From positions 1 through 46,638 of the forward strand of contig DLKD01000040.1 in assembly GCA_002477755.1 (NCBI GenBank): a DNA stretch of 46,638 nt. The letters run 5' to 3'. The translations under genes and the position numbers were made by a program. The notes below the pieces were generated by a model. The model was not told where the DNA came from and made no database searches. It was given only the letters and a program-made list of their open reading frames with translations. The stretch is from Gordonia sp. UBA7599. GTDB lineage: Bacteria > Actinomycetota > Actinomycetes > Mycobacteriales > Mycobacteriaceae. Positions within the stretch are counted from its first letter, which is position 1. Every line of letters begins with the position of its first letter. Below, piece by piece: positions 15,587 through 23,013 of this stretch.

Positions 15587-18052
15587 ATGACCGCCTATCC
15601 GCTTGACCTCGAGCGCCCGGGCCTGTTGCGCGACGGCCGGTCGATCCTGATCCGTCCGGCATCACCCGACGATGCCGACGTGGTCCTGGGGTTCAACGGC
15701 CGACTCTCACGGCGGACCATTGCGATCCGCTCGCTCGGTCCGATCATCACGATGGACCGCGACGCTGCGGTCCGCCTGGTCACCAACGACTACCACGACC
15801 GGCTGGTCCTGCTGGCGACGCTCGACGACCACGTGATCGGCGTCGCCGACTACGTCCGCAACGAGACTGCCGCCGACCGCGCCGATATCGCCTTCACAGT
15901 GGAAGACGCGTACCAGGGCATGGGCCTGGGCGGGCTGCTCCTCGAACATCTCGCCGCGGCCGCGCGTGAACGCGGTATCGAGGTGTTCGAGGCCGATGTG
16001 GTGTCGGAGAACCTGCCGATGATCCGCACGTTCCAGAGCTCGGGCTATCGCGTCGAGTTCGACCAGGAGGGCGGGATCACCCACCTGGAGTTGACCGTCG
16101 ACCCGCGGCGGCAGGTACTCGTCCGGTCCGAGCGCCGTGCGAGCACCGCCATCGCCTCATCCCTGCACCCGGTATTCGCGCCGCGCAGCGTCGCGGTGGT
16201 CGGCGCCGGTCGCAGTGCCCGCTCGGTGGGCGGAGCCGTCCTGCGCAACATCCTCGACGGTGGGTTCACCGGCCCCGTCCACGCGGTCAACCCCAACGCG
16301 GCCCAGGTGCACGGCGTCACCACCGTCGCCTCGGTTCTCGACATCGAGGAACTCGACCTGGCGATCGTCGCCGTCCCCTCGGCCGACGTTCCACAGGTGC
16401 TCGACGACTGCGCGCAGCGCGACGTCGGCGCCGCCATCGTCGTCAGCACCGAGATGGACGGATCCGGGGATCGCGGGGATGAGTTGCTCCGGTTCGCCCG
16501 GGGCCACGGCATGCGCGTGGTCGGACCGAACTGCATGGGCGTGATCAGCGTGCGCCACGACGTGCGGCTGATGGCGACGTTCTCCCCCACCGTGCCGCCG
16601 GGCGGTCGCGTTGCGATGGCCAGTCAGTCGGGCCCACTGGGTCTGGCCGTACTCGACCACGCCGCCCGCGTCGGATTGGGGTTCAGCGGATTCGTCTCGC
16701 TCGGCGACTCGCTCGACGTGTCGCCCAACGACCTCTTGCAATGGTGGGAGACCGACCGCAACACCGGTCTGGTGCTGTTGCACCTCGACACGTTCGGCAA
16801 CGCCCGTCGCTTCTCCCGTATCGCCCGCCGGCTGGCGGTGAAGAAGCCGGTGATTGCCGTCCACCCCGGGGCCGGCGACGACTCCGAGGCAGTGCTGGGC
16901 GCATTGTTCACCCAGGCCGGGATCATCCGGGCCCGCACGATGCAGGAGATGTTCGACACCGCGCTGATGTTGGCGAATCAGCCGCCTCCACCGGGACGGC
17001 GGATCGCCATCCTCACCAATGCCGGCGGCCCGGGCTCCCTCGCGGCCGGTGCGTGCCGTGCGGCCGGCCTGGTGCTCGCCGAGCTCGCCGAGGAGACCGT
17101 GCGGGTGTTGGCCGACATCGGCCGTCCGGCGTCCAATCCGGTCGACCTGACACCCGAGGGCGACGAGGACGACTACCGGGTCGCCTTGGGAGCCCTGTTG
17201 GGCGACCGCGGCGTCGATGCCGTCATCGTGCTGTTCATCCCACCGCTGGTGGAACGGTCCGCGCCGATCGCGCAAGCCATCGTCGACGCCGCCACATCGG
17301 TGCCCAACAAGCCCGTCCTGGCCAGCTTCCTCTCCCAGGAAGGGGTCGTCGAGGAGTTGCGCGTCACCCCGTCGCGGTCGATCCCGTCCTATCGATTCCC
17401 CGAGGCTGCGGCGACCGCGCTGGGGCACGCGGTCGCCTACAACAATTGGCTGCGCATGCCCGGCGGCATCATCCGAACCCCGAAGGGCGTGTCCGTCGCC
17501 GAGGCGCGCATCCTGGTGCGCGGCTTCGGGCCGGGCGAGTTGGACGCCGACCGCGCCAAGCGGTTGTTGGCCACGTTCGGGATTGTCGCCGACCTGCGCG
17601 ACGCGGACGCAACGCCAGACGACGGTGGGCGCGGGGAAGATCAGCACGGGGAGAGTCAGGACGTCACCCTGCGCGTCGTCGACGACCCGATCTTCGGTCC
17701 GGTGCTGGCCCTGGGTTCGGCCAGTATGTACGCGAAGCTCTACGGCGACATCGTCTACCGGATCACGCCACTCACCGACCGCGACGCCCGGATGATGGTC
17801 GAATCGCTGCGCAGCTACCCGATCCTGGCCGGTACGGCGGACCGCCCATCGGTCGACGTCGACGCACTGGTGGACCTGCTTCTGCGCGTGTCGGCCCTGG
17901 TCGAGTCGGTTCCTGAACTCGGCGCACTCGATGCGCGGCGGATCTGCGTCGGACCGCCCGGAGCCGGTGCGACCGTCACCTCGGTCCACCTCACGCTGAC
18001 CGAACCGTCGGTCGCGCGCGTAGCCCGGGAAGCCACCCTCGAGACCCGCTGA
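15587..18052 (+). CDS. GNAT acetyltransferase/NDP-forming acyl-CoA synthetase fusion (Pat-like)
   Basis: An 821-aa fusion. Residues about 15-170 form a GNAT N-acyltransferase domain with the CoA loop Q110-G-M-G-L-G115. From about 188 on comes a CoA-binding Rossmann domain (FAPRSVAVVGAGRSARSVGG), then a succinyl-CoA-synthetase-like domain (MASQSGPLGLAVLDHAARVG, GPGSLAAGACRAAG). A His matching the phosphorylated His of NDP-forming synthetases may remain in HPGAGDDSEAV. The C-terminal ATP-grasp part is shortened and has lost its nucleotide-binding region, leaving a Gly/Asp-rich linker (TPDDGGRGEDQHGESQ). This is the design of Pat-type protein lysine acetyltransferases with the GNAT at the N-terminus. 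Such enzymes acylate and switch off acyl-CoA ligases, and several ligases lie on both sides. It converges on an amidohydrolase gene with a 4-bp gap. Confidence 0.8.
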   Translation: MTAYPLDLERPGLLRDGRSILIRPASPDDADVVLGFNGRLSRRTIAIRSLGPIITMDRDAAVRLVTNDYHDRLVLLATLDDHVIGVADYVRNETAADRADIAFTVEDAYQGMGLGGLLLEHLAAAARERGIEVFEADVVSENLPMIRTFQSSGYRVEFDQEGGITHLELTVDPRRQVLVRSERRASTAIASSLHPVFAPRSVAVVGAGRSARSVGGAVLRNILDGGFTGPVHAVNPNAAQVHGVTTVASVLDIEELDLAIVAVPSADVPQVLDDCAQRDVGAAIVVSTEMDGSGDRGDELLRFARGHGMRVVGPNCMGVISVRHDVRLMATFSPTVPPGGRVAMASQSGPLGLAVLDHAARVGLGFSGFVSLGDSLDVSPNDLLQWWETDRNTGLVLLHLDTFGNARRFSRIARRLAVKKPVIAVHPGAGDDSEAVLGALFTQAGIIRARTMQEMFDTALMLANQPPPPGRRIAILTNAGGPGSLAAGACRAAGLVLAELAEETVRVLADIGRPASNPVDLTPEGDEDDYRVALGALLGDRGVDAVIVLFIPPLVERSAPIAQAIVDAATSVPNKPVLASFLSQEGVVEELRVTPSRSIPSYRFPEAAATALGHAVAYNNWLRMPGGIIRTPKGVSVAEARILVRGFGPGELDADRAKRLLATFGIVADLRDADATPDDGGRGEDQHGESQDVTLRVVDDPIFGPVLALGSASMYAKLYGDIVYRITPLTDRDARMMVESLRSYPILAGTADRPSVDVDALVDLLLRVSALVESVPELGALDARRICVGPPGAGATVTSVHLTLTEPSVARVAREATLETR

Positions 18053-18056
18053 GGCC

Positions 18057-19265
18057 CTAGGTGCCGGCGACCAGGTTCATCCCGTTCTCGCGCAGGAACA
18101 ACCGGCGCGTCTCGTCGCCGAGGCCCTCGACCCGATCGTAGAAGTCGGCCGGCTCGCGCAGCCCCTCGGCGTGCGGCCAGTCCGAACCCATGAGCAGCGT
18201 CTCGGTGGAGCCGAGCTTCTCGATGAGGCCGACGGTGTCGTCCTCCGGATAGGGCACCACCCGCACATGCTTCTTGAAGACCTCGCTCGGCCGCTCCTTG
18301 AGCTGACCGCCCAGCCACCGACCGTTGCGGGCCATGCCTCGACTCTTGTCCATGTGCCGGATGAAGTGTGGCACCCACTCTGAGCCGAACTCGCTGACCA
18401 ATACCTTGATGTTGGGGAACCGCCCGAAGAGGTTGTCGAAGATCAGCGCGGAGAGCGTGTCGGTGATCGGGCGCTCGCCGTAGGTGTTCTGCCACTGCCA
18501 GGCGGAGAACTGGAACGGCGGGACGAGACCCCAACCCCAGTCGGCGGCGACGTTGGACTGGTAGTAGAACTCGGCGATGTGGTAGCAGACTACGGCGCGG
18601 GCCTCGTTGATCCGAGCCCAGAACGGGTCGAAGTACGGGTCGCCGGGGCTGCGGCCATAGGCCGGGCCGGCAGGCATCACGATGAAGCGCGCGCCCTTGT
18701 CGAGCACACGGTCCAGTTCCTCGCAGGCACGGTCGAGGTCGCGCATGGAGATCATCGCCGGGGCGTAGATGGTGTCCTTGTAGGCAAAGCCCCAGTCTTC
18801 GTCGATCCACTTGTTGAAGGACTCGATGTTGTCGTAGAGCGGCTCGATGCCGTCGAGGTAGGCCTCGGCCAGCAGAGCCCACCCACCGGGGTACATGATG
18901 GCCTTCTCGATCTGCTGCTCGCCGAGCTGGATGATGCGCTTGTCGCGGTCGCGGTACTCGGGCTGGATCGGCTCGTAGAAGCGGCCGGAGTCGGTGGCCT
19001 CACCGGAGGCGCGCTGTTTGAGCATCTCGACCAGCGACCCCGGGACGTATGCCTCGTCGAGGTCGTTCTCCAGCGCGGTGACGATCCGGTCGTTGGCCAG
19101 CAGCACCTTGCGGTCGTATCCGGGCACCTCGACCGGCCGCACGGCGGTGTGGAGCTTGTTCGCGGGCATGAACCGCGTGAAGGCGTCGGTCGCCTCGTAC
19201 GAGTGCTGGTCGAAGTCGGTCATCAGGTAGGGCAGGGTGCCCACCGTGTTCTCAATCAGGGCCAT
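18057..19265 (-). CDS. Amidohydrolase-2 (ACMSD-type) family protein
   Basis: A 402-aa metal-dependent TIM-barrel protein. Candidate metal ligands are D19-x-H21 (MTDFDQHSYE), the His of VVCYHIAEFYYQ and the Asp of LLMGSDWPHAEG. The segments FPNIKVLVSEFGSEWVPHFI and RDLDRACEELDRVLDKGARF are typical of the family. It is longer than the 4.2-5.3 kb homologue by about 40 residues and clearly a different subgroup. It may decarboxylate or hydrolyse a ring-opened or carboxylated intermediate; the reaction cannot be inferred. The start ATG at 19265 begins MALIENTVGT. It is divergent from a fadD gene across two GAGACTCT-type palindromes and so is probably controlled by the TetR at 20957. Confidence 0.8.
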   Translation of the reverse strand: MALIENTVGTLPYLMTDFDQHSYEATDAFTRFMPANKLHTAVRPVEVPGYDRKVLLANDRIVTALENDLDEAYVPGSLVEMLKQRASGEATDSGRFYEPIQPEYRDRDKRIIQLGEQQIEKAIMYPGGWALLAEAYLDGIEPLYDNIESFNKWIDEDWGFAYKDTIYAPAMISMRDLDRACEELDRVLDKGARFIVMPAGPAYGRSPGDPYFDPFWARINEARAVVCYHIAEFYYQSNVAADWGWGLVPPFQFSAWQWQNTYGERPITDTLSALIFDNLFGRFPNIKVLVSEFGSEWVPHFIRHMDKSRGMARNGRWLGGQLKERPSEVFKKHVRVVPYPEDDTVGLIEKLGSTETLLMGSDWPHAEGLREPADFYDRVEGLGDETRRLFLRENGMNLVAGT

Positions 19266-19316
19266 CGTCGTCCTTTCACGCGCTCTTCTGGTCGCGGGCG
19301 ACCTATGCCCGCCATG

Positions 19317-19349
19317 CGTGAGACTCTATCATCATGCGAGACTCTCTCA
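19317..19349. promoter_or_regulatory. Two TGNNAGACTCTNNCA operators (sites A and B)
   Basis: Site A (19317-19331) reads CGTGAGACTCTATCA and site B (19335-19349) reads TGCGAGACTCTCTCA. Both are 15-bp inverted repeats around a central C, with centres 18 bp apart. They lie in the 145-bp gap between the divergent amidohydrolase and fadD genes. Two more copies flank the start of the tetR gene at 20957, which makes that regulator the likely binder. Confidence 0.6.
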
Positions 19350-19410
19350 CAAGAGACAGCTAAACTATCTAACGGATAAGATGCATACCGCGGAGAGGAG
19401 TCCCACTGCC

Positions 19411-20943
19411 ATGGCCGACGCACACGAGCCATCCACCCCGCAGTGGATCGCCGACGCGATCAGCGCCGGCCCGGGCCACTGCCTGCAGGCCGGTCGAGCC
19501 CTCTCGGGCACTGCGCCCGCCCTACTCTTCGAGGCACACCAGTGGTCCTATGACGCACTCGACGGCCTCGTCGACGATGCGGCCGCGGCTTATCGCGAGG
19601 TCGGGGTGCTTCCCGGCGCCCGGGCGATGATTCTGATGGACAACAGACCCGAGTTCGTCATCGCCCTGATTGCGTTGACCCGCCTCGGCGTCGCCGTGTG
19701 CACGCCCAACGCCTCCTGGACCCGCCACGAACTCGAACCGATCATCGACGACCTCGCGCCCCGCTGGATCCTGTGCGACGAAGAGCATGCCTGGGCGGAG
19801 CACCGTGGGTGCAGCATGCTCCCCACACCGACCACCGTGGCGCGGCCGAGCACCGCGCTCCGGGGCGATTACCCGGCGCTACCGACCGACGCCGAGATCT
19901 ACCTCCCAATGTCGTCGGGCACGACCGGCCGACCCAAAGGGGTCCGGCACACCGTCGGGTCACTCGTCGGCGGGGTGTGCCAGATCGCCCACCACCTCGG
20001 GCTGACCCGCGCGGACCGCATCCAGGTATCGGTGCCGTTGTGCCACCTGTACGGGGCGACGATGACGCTGGCAGCCCTATCAGTCGGGGCCACCGTGACC
20101 CTGTTCCGTCGCTTCGACCTCGATGCCTGCCTCGACACCGTCGAGGCCCAGGGCAGCACCGTGGTCACCCTCGCCGGTCCGGTTCTGCACCGCCTCGCCG
20201 AGCGCGACGACCTGGCGCGGCGCAACCTGAAGTCGCTGCGCTACTTCATGTGGGGCGGCTCGGCAATCCCCGCAGCAGCAGCCGAGTCGGTCACGGCGAC
20301 GACCGGCGTCGGATTCCTGCTGTCTTACGGCATGACCGAAGCGGTAGCGCTGGCGTTCAACCCGGTGGACCGGCCGCAGGACTGGAGCCTGCGATCGCCC
20401 GGCTCTCCGACGATCGGAACGACATGGCGGATCGCGGGTGGGGGCAGCGGACCCGGCGAGCTGGAGGTCGCCTCCATCGGCGTCGCCGCGGGATACGCGA
20501 CACCGCAGCCCGACTCGCCCTGGCTGTCCGACGGCTGGTTCCGGACAGGCGATATCGCCGTGATCGACGGAGAGGGGGTGGAGGCGAAGCTGACCATCGT
20601 CGACCGCGCCAAGGACATGATCAAGGTGTCCGGCTTCCAAGTTTCGCCGGTCGAGGTGGAGCAGACCATTGCAGCGGCATCCGGCGTCGCCGACTGCGGC
20701 GTATTCGCCGTTCCGGACGAGCGGCGCGGGCAGTCTGTGATCGCCGTGGTCGTCGTTGACCCTGCCACCCACCGCGGCTCCTCCGCCGAGCTAGAGGCAT
20801 CACTGCGGGACTGGGCCCACGAGCGACTGGCTTCCTACAAGCGCCCGACGTCGTACCTGTTCGTCGACGACCTGCCGCGTTCGCCGAGCGGGAAGCTTCT
20901 GCGCCGACGACTAGCCGTCGCGTGCGAGACTCTCACATCTTGA
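19411..20943 (+). CDS. FadD-type acyl-CoA synthetase
   Basis: A 510-aa AMP-forming ligase with all motifs: phosphate loop PMSSGTTGRPKGVRHT, SYGMTEAVA, WFRTGDIAVIDGEG, DRAKDMIKVSGFQVSPVEVE and the catalytic lysine in LPRSPSGKLLRRRL. It should convert a carboxylate to its CoA thioester. The open frame extends to 19237, and an ATG at 19381 exists, but the ATG at 19411 (MADAHEPSTP) has the ribosome-binding site GGAGAGGAG at the right distance. The gene ends 13 bp before the tetR gene, and one operator lies inside its last codons (20923-20937). It is probably co-transcribed with, and repressed by, that regulator. Confidence 0.88.
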   Translation: MADAHEPSTPQWIADAISAGPGHCLQAGRALSGTAPALLFEAHQWSYDALDGLVDDAAAAYREVGVLPGARAMILMDNRPEFVIALIALTRLGVAVCTPNASWTRHELEPIIDDLAPRWILCDEEHAWAEHRGCSMLPTPTTVARPSTALRGDYPALPTDAEIYLPMSSGTTGRPKGVRHTVGSLVGGVCQIAHHLGLTRADRIQVSVPLCHLYGATMTLAALSVGATVTLFRRFDLDACLDTVEAQGSTVVTLAGPVLHRLAERDDLARRNLKSLRYFMWGGSAIPAAAAESVTATTGVGFLLSYGMTEAVALAFNPVDRPQDWSLRSPGSPTIGTTWRIAGGGSGPGELEVASIGVAAGYATPQPDSPWLSDGWFRTGDIAVIDGEGVEAKLTIVDRAKDMIKVSGFQVSPVEVEQTIAAASGVADCGVFAVPDERRGQSVIAVVVVDPATHRGSSAELEASLRDWAHERLASYKRPTSYLFVDDLPRSPSGKLLRRRLAVACETLTS

Positions 20944-20955
20944 TAGACTCTCGCA
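20923..20955. promoter_or_regulatory. Two TGNNAGACTCTNNCA operators (sites C and D)
   Basis: Site C (20923-20937) reads TGCGAGACTCTCACA and covers the last codons of fadD. Site D (20941-20955) reads TGATAGACTCTCGCA and abuts the tetR ATG at 20957. Centres are 18 bp apart, the same spacing as sites A and B. This is a strong sign of autoregulation. Confidence 0.65.
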
Positions 20956-20956
20956 T

Positions 20957-21574
20957 ATGAGCGCTCCGGCGGCACCGTCGAATCCACCGACGCAGCGGGA
21001 CAAGAACCGTGCGCGGACCCGCCGCGACATCGAGACCGCCGCCCTGGAACTGTTCGAGGCCAAGGGCTATCAGGAGACGACGGTGGAGGAGATCGCCCGC
21101 ACCGCGGGCTGCTCGAGCGCAACCTTCTTCCGACATTTCGGTTCCAAGGAGGACGTCCTCTTCGCGAACGAGGACGAAGCCGCACGCTCGCTGGCCCGGT
21201 TCACCGCCGACCGCCCCGACCGCTCCCAGCAGCTGGGGGCCCTCGCCCAACCGGTCTCCCAGTTCGCCCAGAGCTTCCTGACCGAGGCGACCTCGGACGC
21301 ACACCGCCTCACCCGACTCGTCATGACCACGCCCGACCTGGAAGCGCGCAGCCTGCGGATGCGGTTGAAATGGGAACACGCCCTCTCGCGCACGCTGGCG
21401 GGCGAGCGCGGCGACGAGGGGCCCAGCTTCGACCAAGTCTTGCTGGCCTCACTCGCAGTGTCCTGCCTGTCCACGGCGCTATGGCAGTGGCAGGACGCCG
21501 GCGACTCGGCTTCCATCGGCGCGGAGACGCTCCGGGCGTTCGAGCGGGCCGCCGCTGCGATCACCGGCGGGTAG
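20957..21574 (+). CDS. TetR-family transcriptional regulator
   Basis: A 205-aa TetR protein. The helix-turn-helix domain is at about residues 17-65: NRARTRRDIETAALELFEAK, then TTVEEIARTAGCSSATFFRH and FGSKEDVLFAN. The C-terminal ligand-binding half is helical and unremarkable (LARFTADRPDRSQQLGALAQ, SLAVSCLSTALWQW). The ATG at 20957 follows the fadD stop by 13 bp. Paired palindromes immediately upstream and in the fadD/amidohydrolase promoter make it the likely repressor of both units and of itself. It converges on the last gene of the mce operon with a 24-bp gap, so it marks the boundary between the island and the import operon. Ligand unknown, perhaps an acyl-CoA made by the FadD beside it. 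Confidence 0.85.
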   Translation: MSAPAAPSNPPTQRDKNRARTRRDIETAALELFEAKGYQETTVEEIARTAGCSSATFFRHFGSKEDVLFANEDEAARSLARFTADRPDRSQQLGALAQPVSQFAQSFLTEATSDAHRLTRLVMTTPDLEARSLRMRLKWEHALSRTLAGERGDEGPSFDQVLLASLAVSCLSTALWQWQDAGDSASIGAETLRAFERAAAAITGG

Positions 21575-21598
21575 CGGCCTGCTCGTGCGTCGGCCGGG

Positions 21599-22087
21599 TC
21601 AGACCGGGTCGAACTTCTCGATCAGCCACTTGCCGTCGATCTTCTTGAGCACGACGCGCACCGAGCTCGCCGAGATCGTCGGCGTCATGTTCGCCGCCGA
21701 GACCGTCGACTGGTTGACGAACAGCAGGGCGGTCGCCGTATCCGGGGCGGCGTTCACGATCGAGGAGCCCACGACTGTGGCCTTGGTGTCGATGCCCTTC
21801 TCCTTCGCGGCCGGCGCGACCACGGTGACGGAGAACTTCTTGTAGTAGTCCAGGAACTGTCCGGTCAGGCGCTTGGTCGCCGCATCGAGATCCTTGTCCA
21901 CCGAGGCGTGGCGGTAGGACAGCACCGCCACCGCACCCGACGAGGCGGCCGCGACGGCCTCGGTCCGGGCGCTCGCCACAGCGCGGTCGTGGGCGCGGAC
22001 GACGAAGTACTGGTAACCGGCCAGCGCGACCAGCAATGCGAGCACCGCAGCCACCACTGCGGTGCGGTGTTCCTTGATCTTTGTCAT
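21599..22087 (-). CDS. Mce-associated membrane protein (Mam)
   Basis: A 162-aa protein with one N-terminal membrane helix (residues about 9-28, TAVVAAVLALLVALAGYQYF) and an extracytoplasmic domain of the Mce-associated fold (DLDAATKRLTGQFLDYYKKF, then ASSVRVVLKKIDGKWLIEKF). Such proteins are encoded at the ends of mce operons; in mycobacteria they are thought to stabilise the transporter complex. The ATG at 22087 overlaps the stop of the upstream Mam gene (ATGA), so the two are coupled. An in-frame start 23 codons upstream would add a hydrophilic extension but is less likely. Last gene of the minus-strand operon. Confidence 0.8.
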   Translation of the reverse strand: MTKIKEHRTAVVAAVLALLVALAGYQYFVVRAHDRAVASARTEAVAAASSGAVAVLSYRHASVDKDLDAATKRLTGQFLDYYKKFSVTVVAPAAKEKGIDTKATVVGSSIVNAAPDTATALLFVNQSTVSAANMTPTISASSVRVVLKKIDGKWLIEKFDPV

Positions 22088-23013
22088 GGGACGAACTCCA
22101 CCTTCGCCATCTTGGGCCCGGGTTTTCCGTCGACCATCGTGACCCGAAGTCGCCACGAGCGGTCCTCGTCCTTAGCCCCGGCGGCGTTGGTCACCTTCGA
22201 CGTCGAGGCGACCAGCACCACGACCGAGCCGTCGGGATTCACCTTCTCCACGCCGGCCTCGCTGACCTGCCCCTTCGTAGTTACCTGGGACTTCTGGACG
22301 ACGTCCACGAAATCACGTGAACGCTTGAGGAAGTCGGCCTTGAAGTCCCCCGTCGACTGGGCCAGAACACGGTCGACGTCGGCCTTGGCGCGGGTGTGGT
22401 CGATGCTCGTCATGTTGACGACCCCCTGCCGGGCGGCGACGACAAAAGCATCGAGACGTTTCTGCTCATCGACTGCGGACCGGTGTTGGAAGAACAGCAC
22501 CGCGTTCACCACCACCGCGGCGATCAGGAGCGCGGCCGCCGCAGCGGCGATGAGCGTCGCGCGGGTCGGGCGCGTCGTCGCGAGGCCCGCCAGCGCGGCC
22601 CCCAGTCGACGGGCAGGCGCGGGGTGCGACTCCGCTTCGGCATCACCTGAACCTGCCGCCTCGTCGTCGACGCCTTCGCTGCCCTTGTCGTCGCCCTCGC
22701 CGTCGTCGCCCTCGTCGTCGTCGGCCTTGTCATCGACAAGCTCGCCAACGGTGGCGTCGGCCTCGTCGGCAGCGGGCTCGTCGTCGGTCTTGTCGAGGCC
22801 GACGGCCTCTGGCTCGCTGAAGGCATCCTCGTCGTCGGCGTCGAGTGCCGCGGCGGCGGCCTTGGCACGATCGGCCGCCGCGGCGGCCTCCTCTGCCGCG
22901 GCAGCGGCGGCCTCGGCCAGATCGGCTGCCTCGCGGGCGCGTTGAGCACGCAGCCGGGCACGTTCGACGGCGTCGCGCGACGTGCTCACGCGGTCGGCAT
23001 CATCTGTTGCCAC
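22084..23013 (-). CDS. Mce-associated membrane protein with long acidic cytoplasmic tail
   Basis: A 309-aa protein in three parts. Residues 14-57 are an Ala/Glu/Arg-rich predicted coiled coil. Residues 58-128 are a very acidic Asp/Glu-rich low-complexity stretch (DDKADDDEGDDGEGDDKGSE). Residues 152-175 are a membrane helix (TLIAAAAAALLIAAVVVNAV). The remainder (FVVAARQGVVNMTSIDHTRA, then VLAQSTGDFKADFLKRSRDF) is a Mam-type domain expected outside the membrane. The cytoplasmic coiled and acidic tail is larger than usual. It starts with a GTG at 23013, overlapping the end of mceF by 28 bp, and overlaps the next Mam gene by 4 bp. It probably joins the Mce complex; a role for the tail in contacting the ATPase or cytoskeletal polar proteins is speculation. 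Confidence 0.78.
   Translation of the reverse strand: MATDDADRVSTSRDAVERARLRAQRAREAADLAEAAAAAAEEAAAAADRAKAAAAALDADDEDAFSEPEAVGLDKTDDEPAADEADATVGELVDDKADDDEGDDGEGDDKGSEGVDDEAAGSGDAEAESHPAPARRLGAALAGLATTRPTRATLIAAAAAALLIAAVVVNAVLFFQHRSAVDEQKRLDAFVVAARQGVVNMTSIDHTRAKADVDRVLAQSTGDFKADFLKRSRDFVDVVQKSQVTTKGQVSEAGVEKVNPDGSVVVLVASTSKVTNAAGAKDEDRSWRLRVTMVDGKPGPKMAKVEFVP

Noticed and set aside
16157-17989. 610-codon minus-strand frame opposite the GNAT fusion gene
   Set aside because: Low-complexity, Gly/Arg/His-rich translation without domains; it is antisense to a clear multi-domain protein.
22396-22945. Ser/Ala-rich frames opposite the Mam gene as a secreted repeat protein
   Set aside because: They are the antisense reading of the Ala/Asp/Glu low-complexity tail of the Mam protein.
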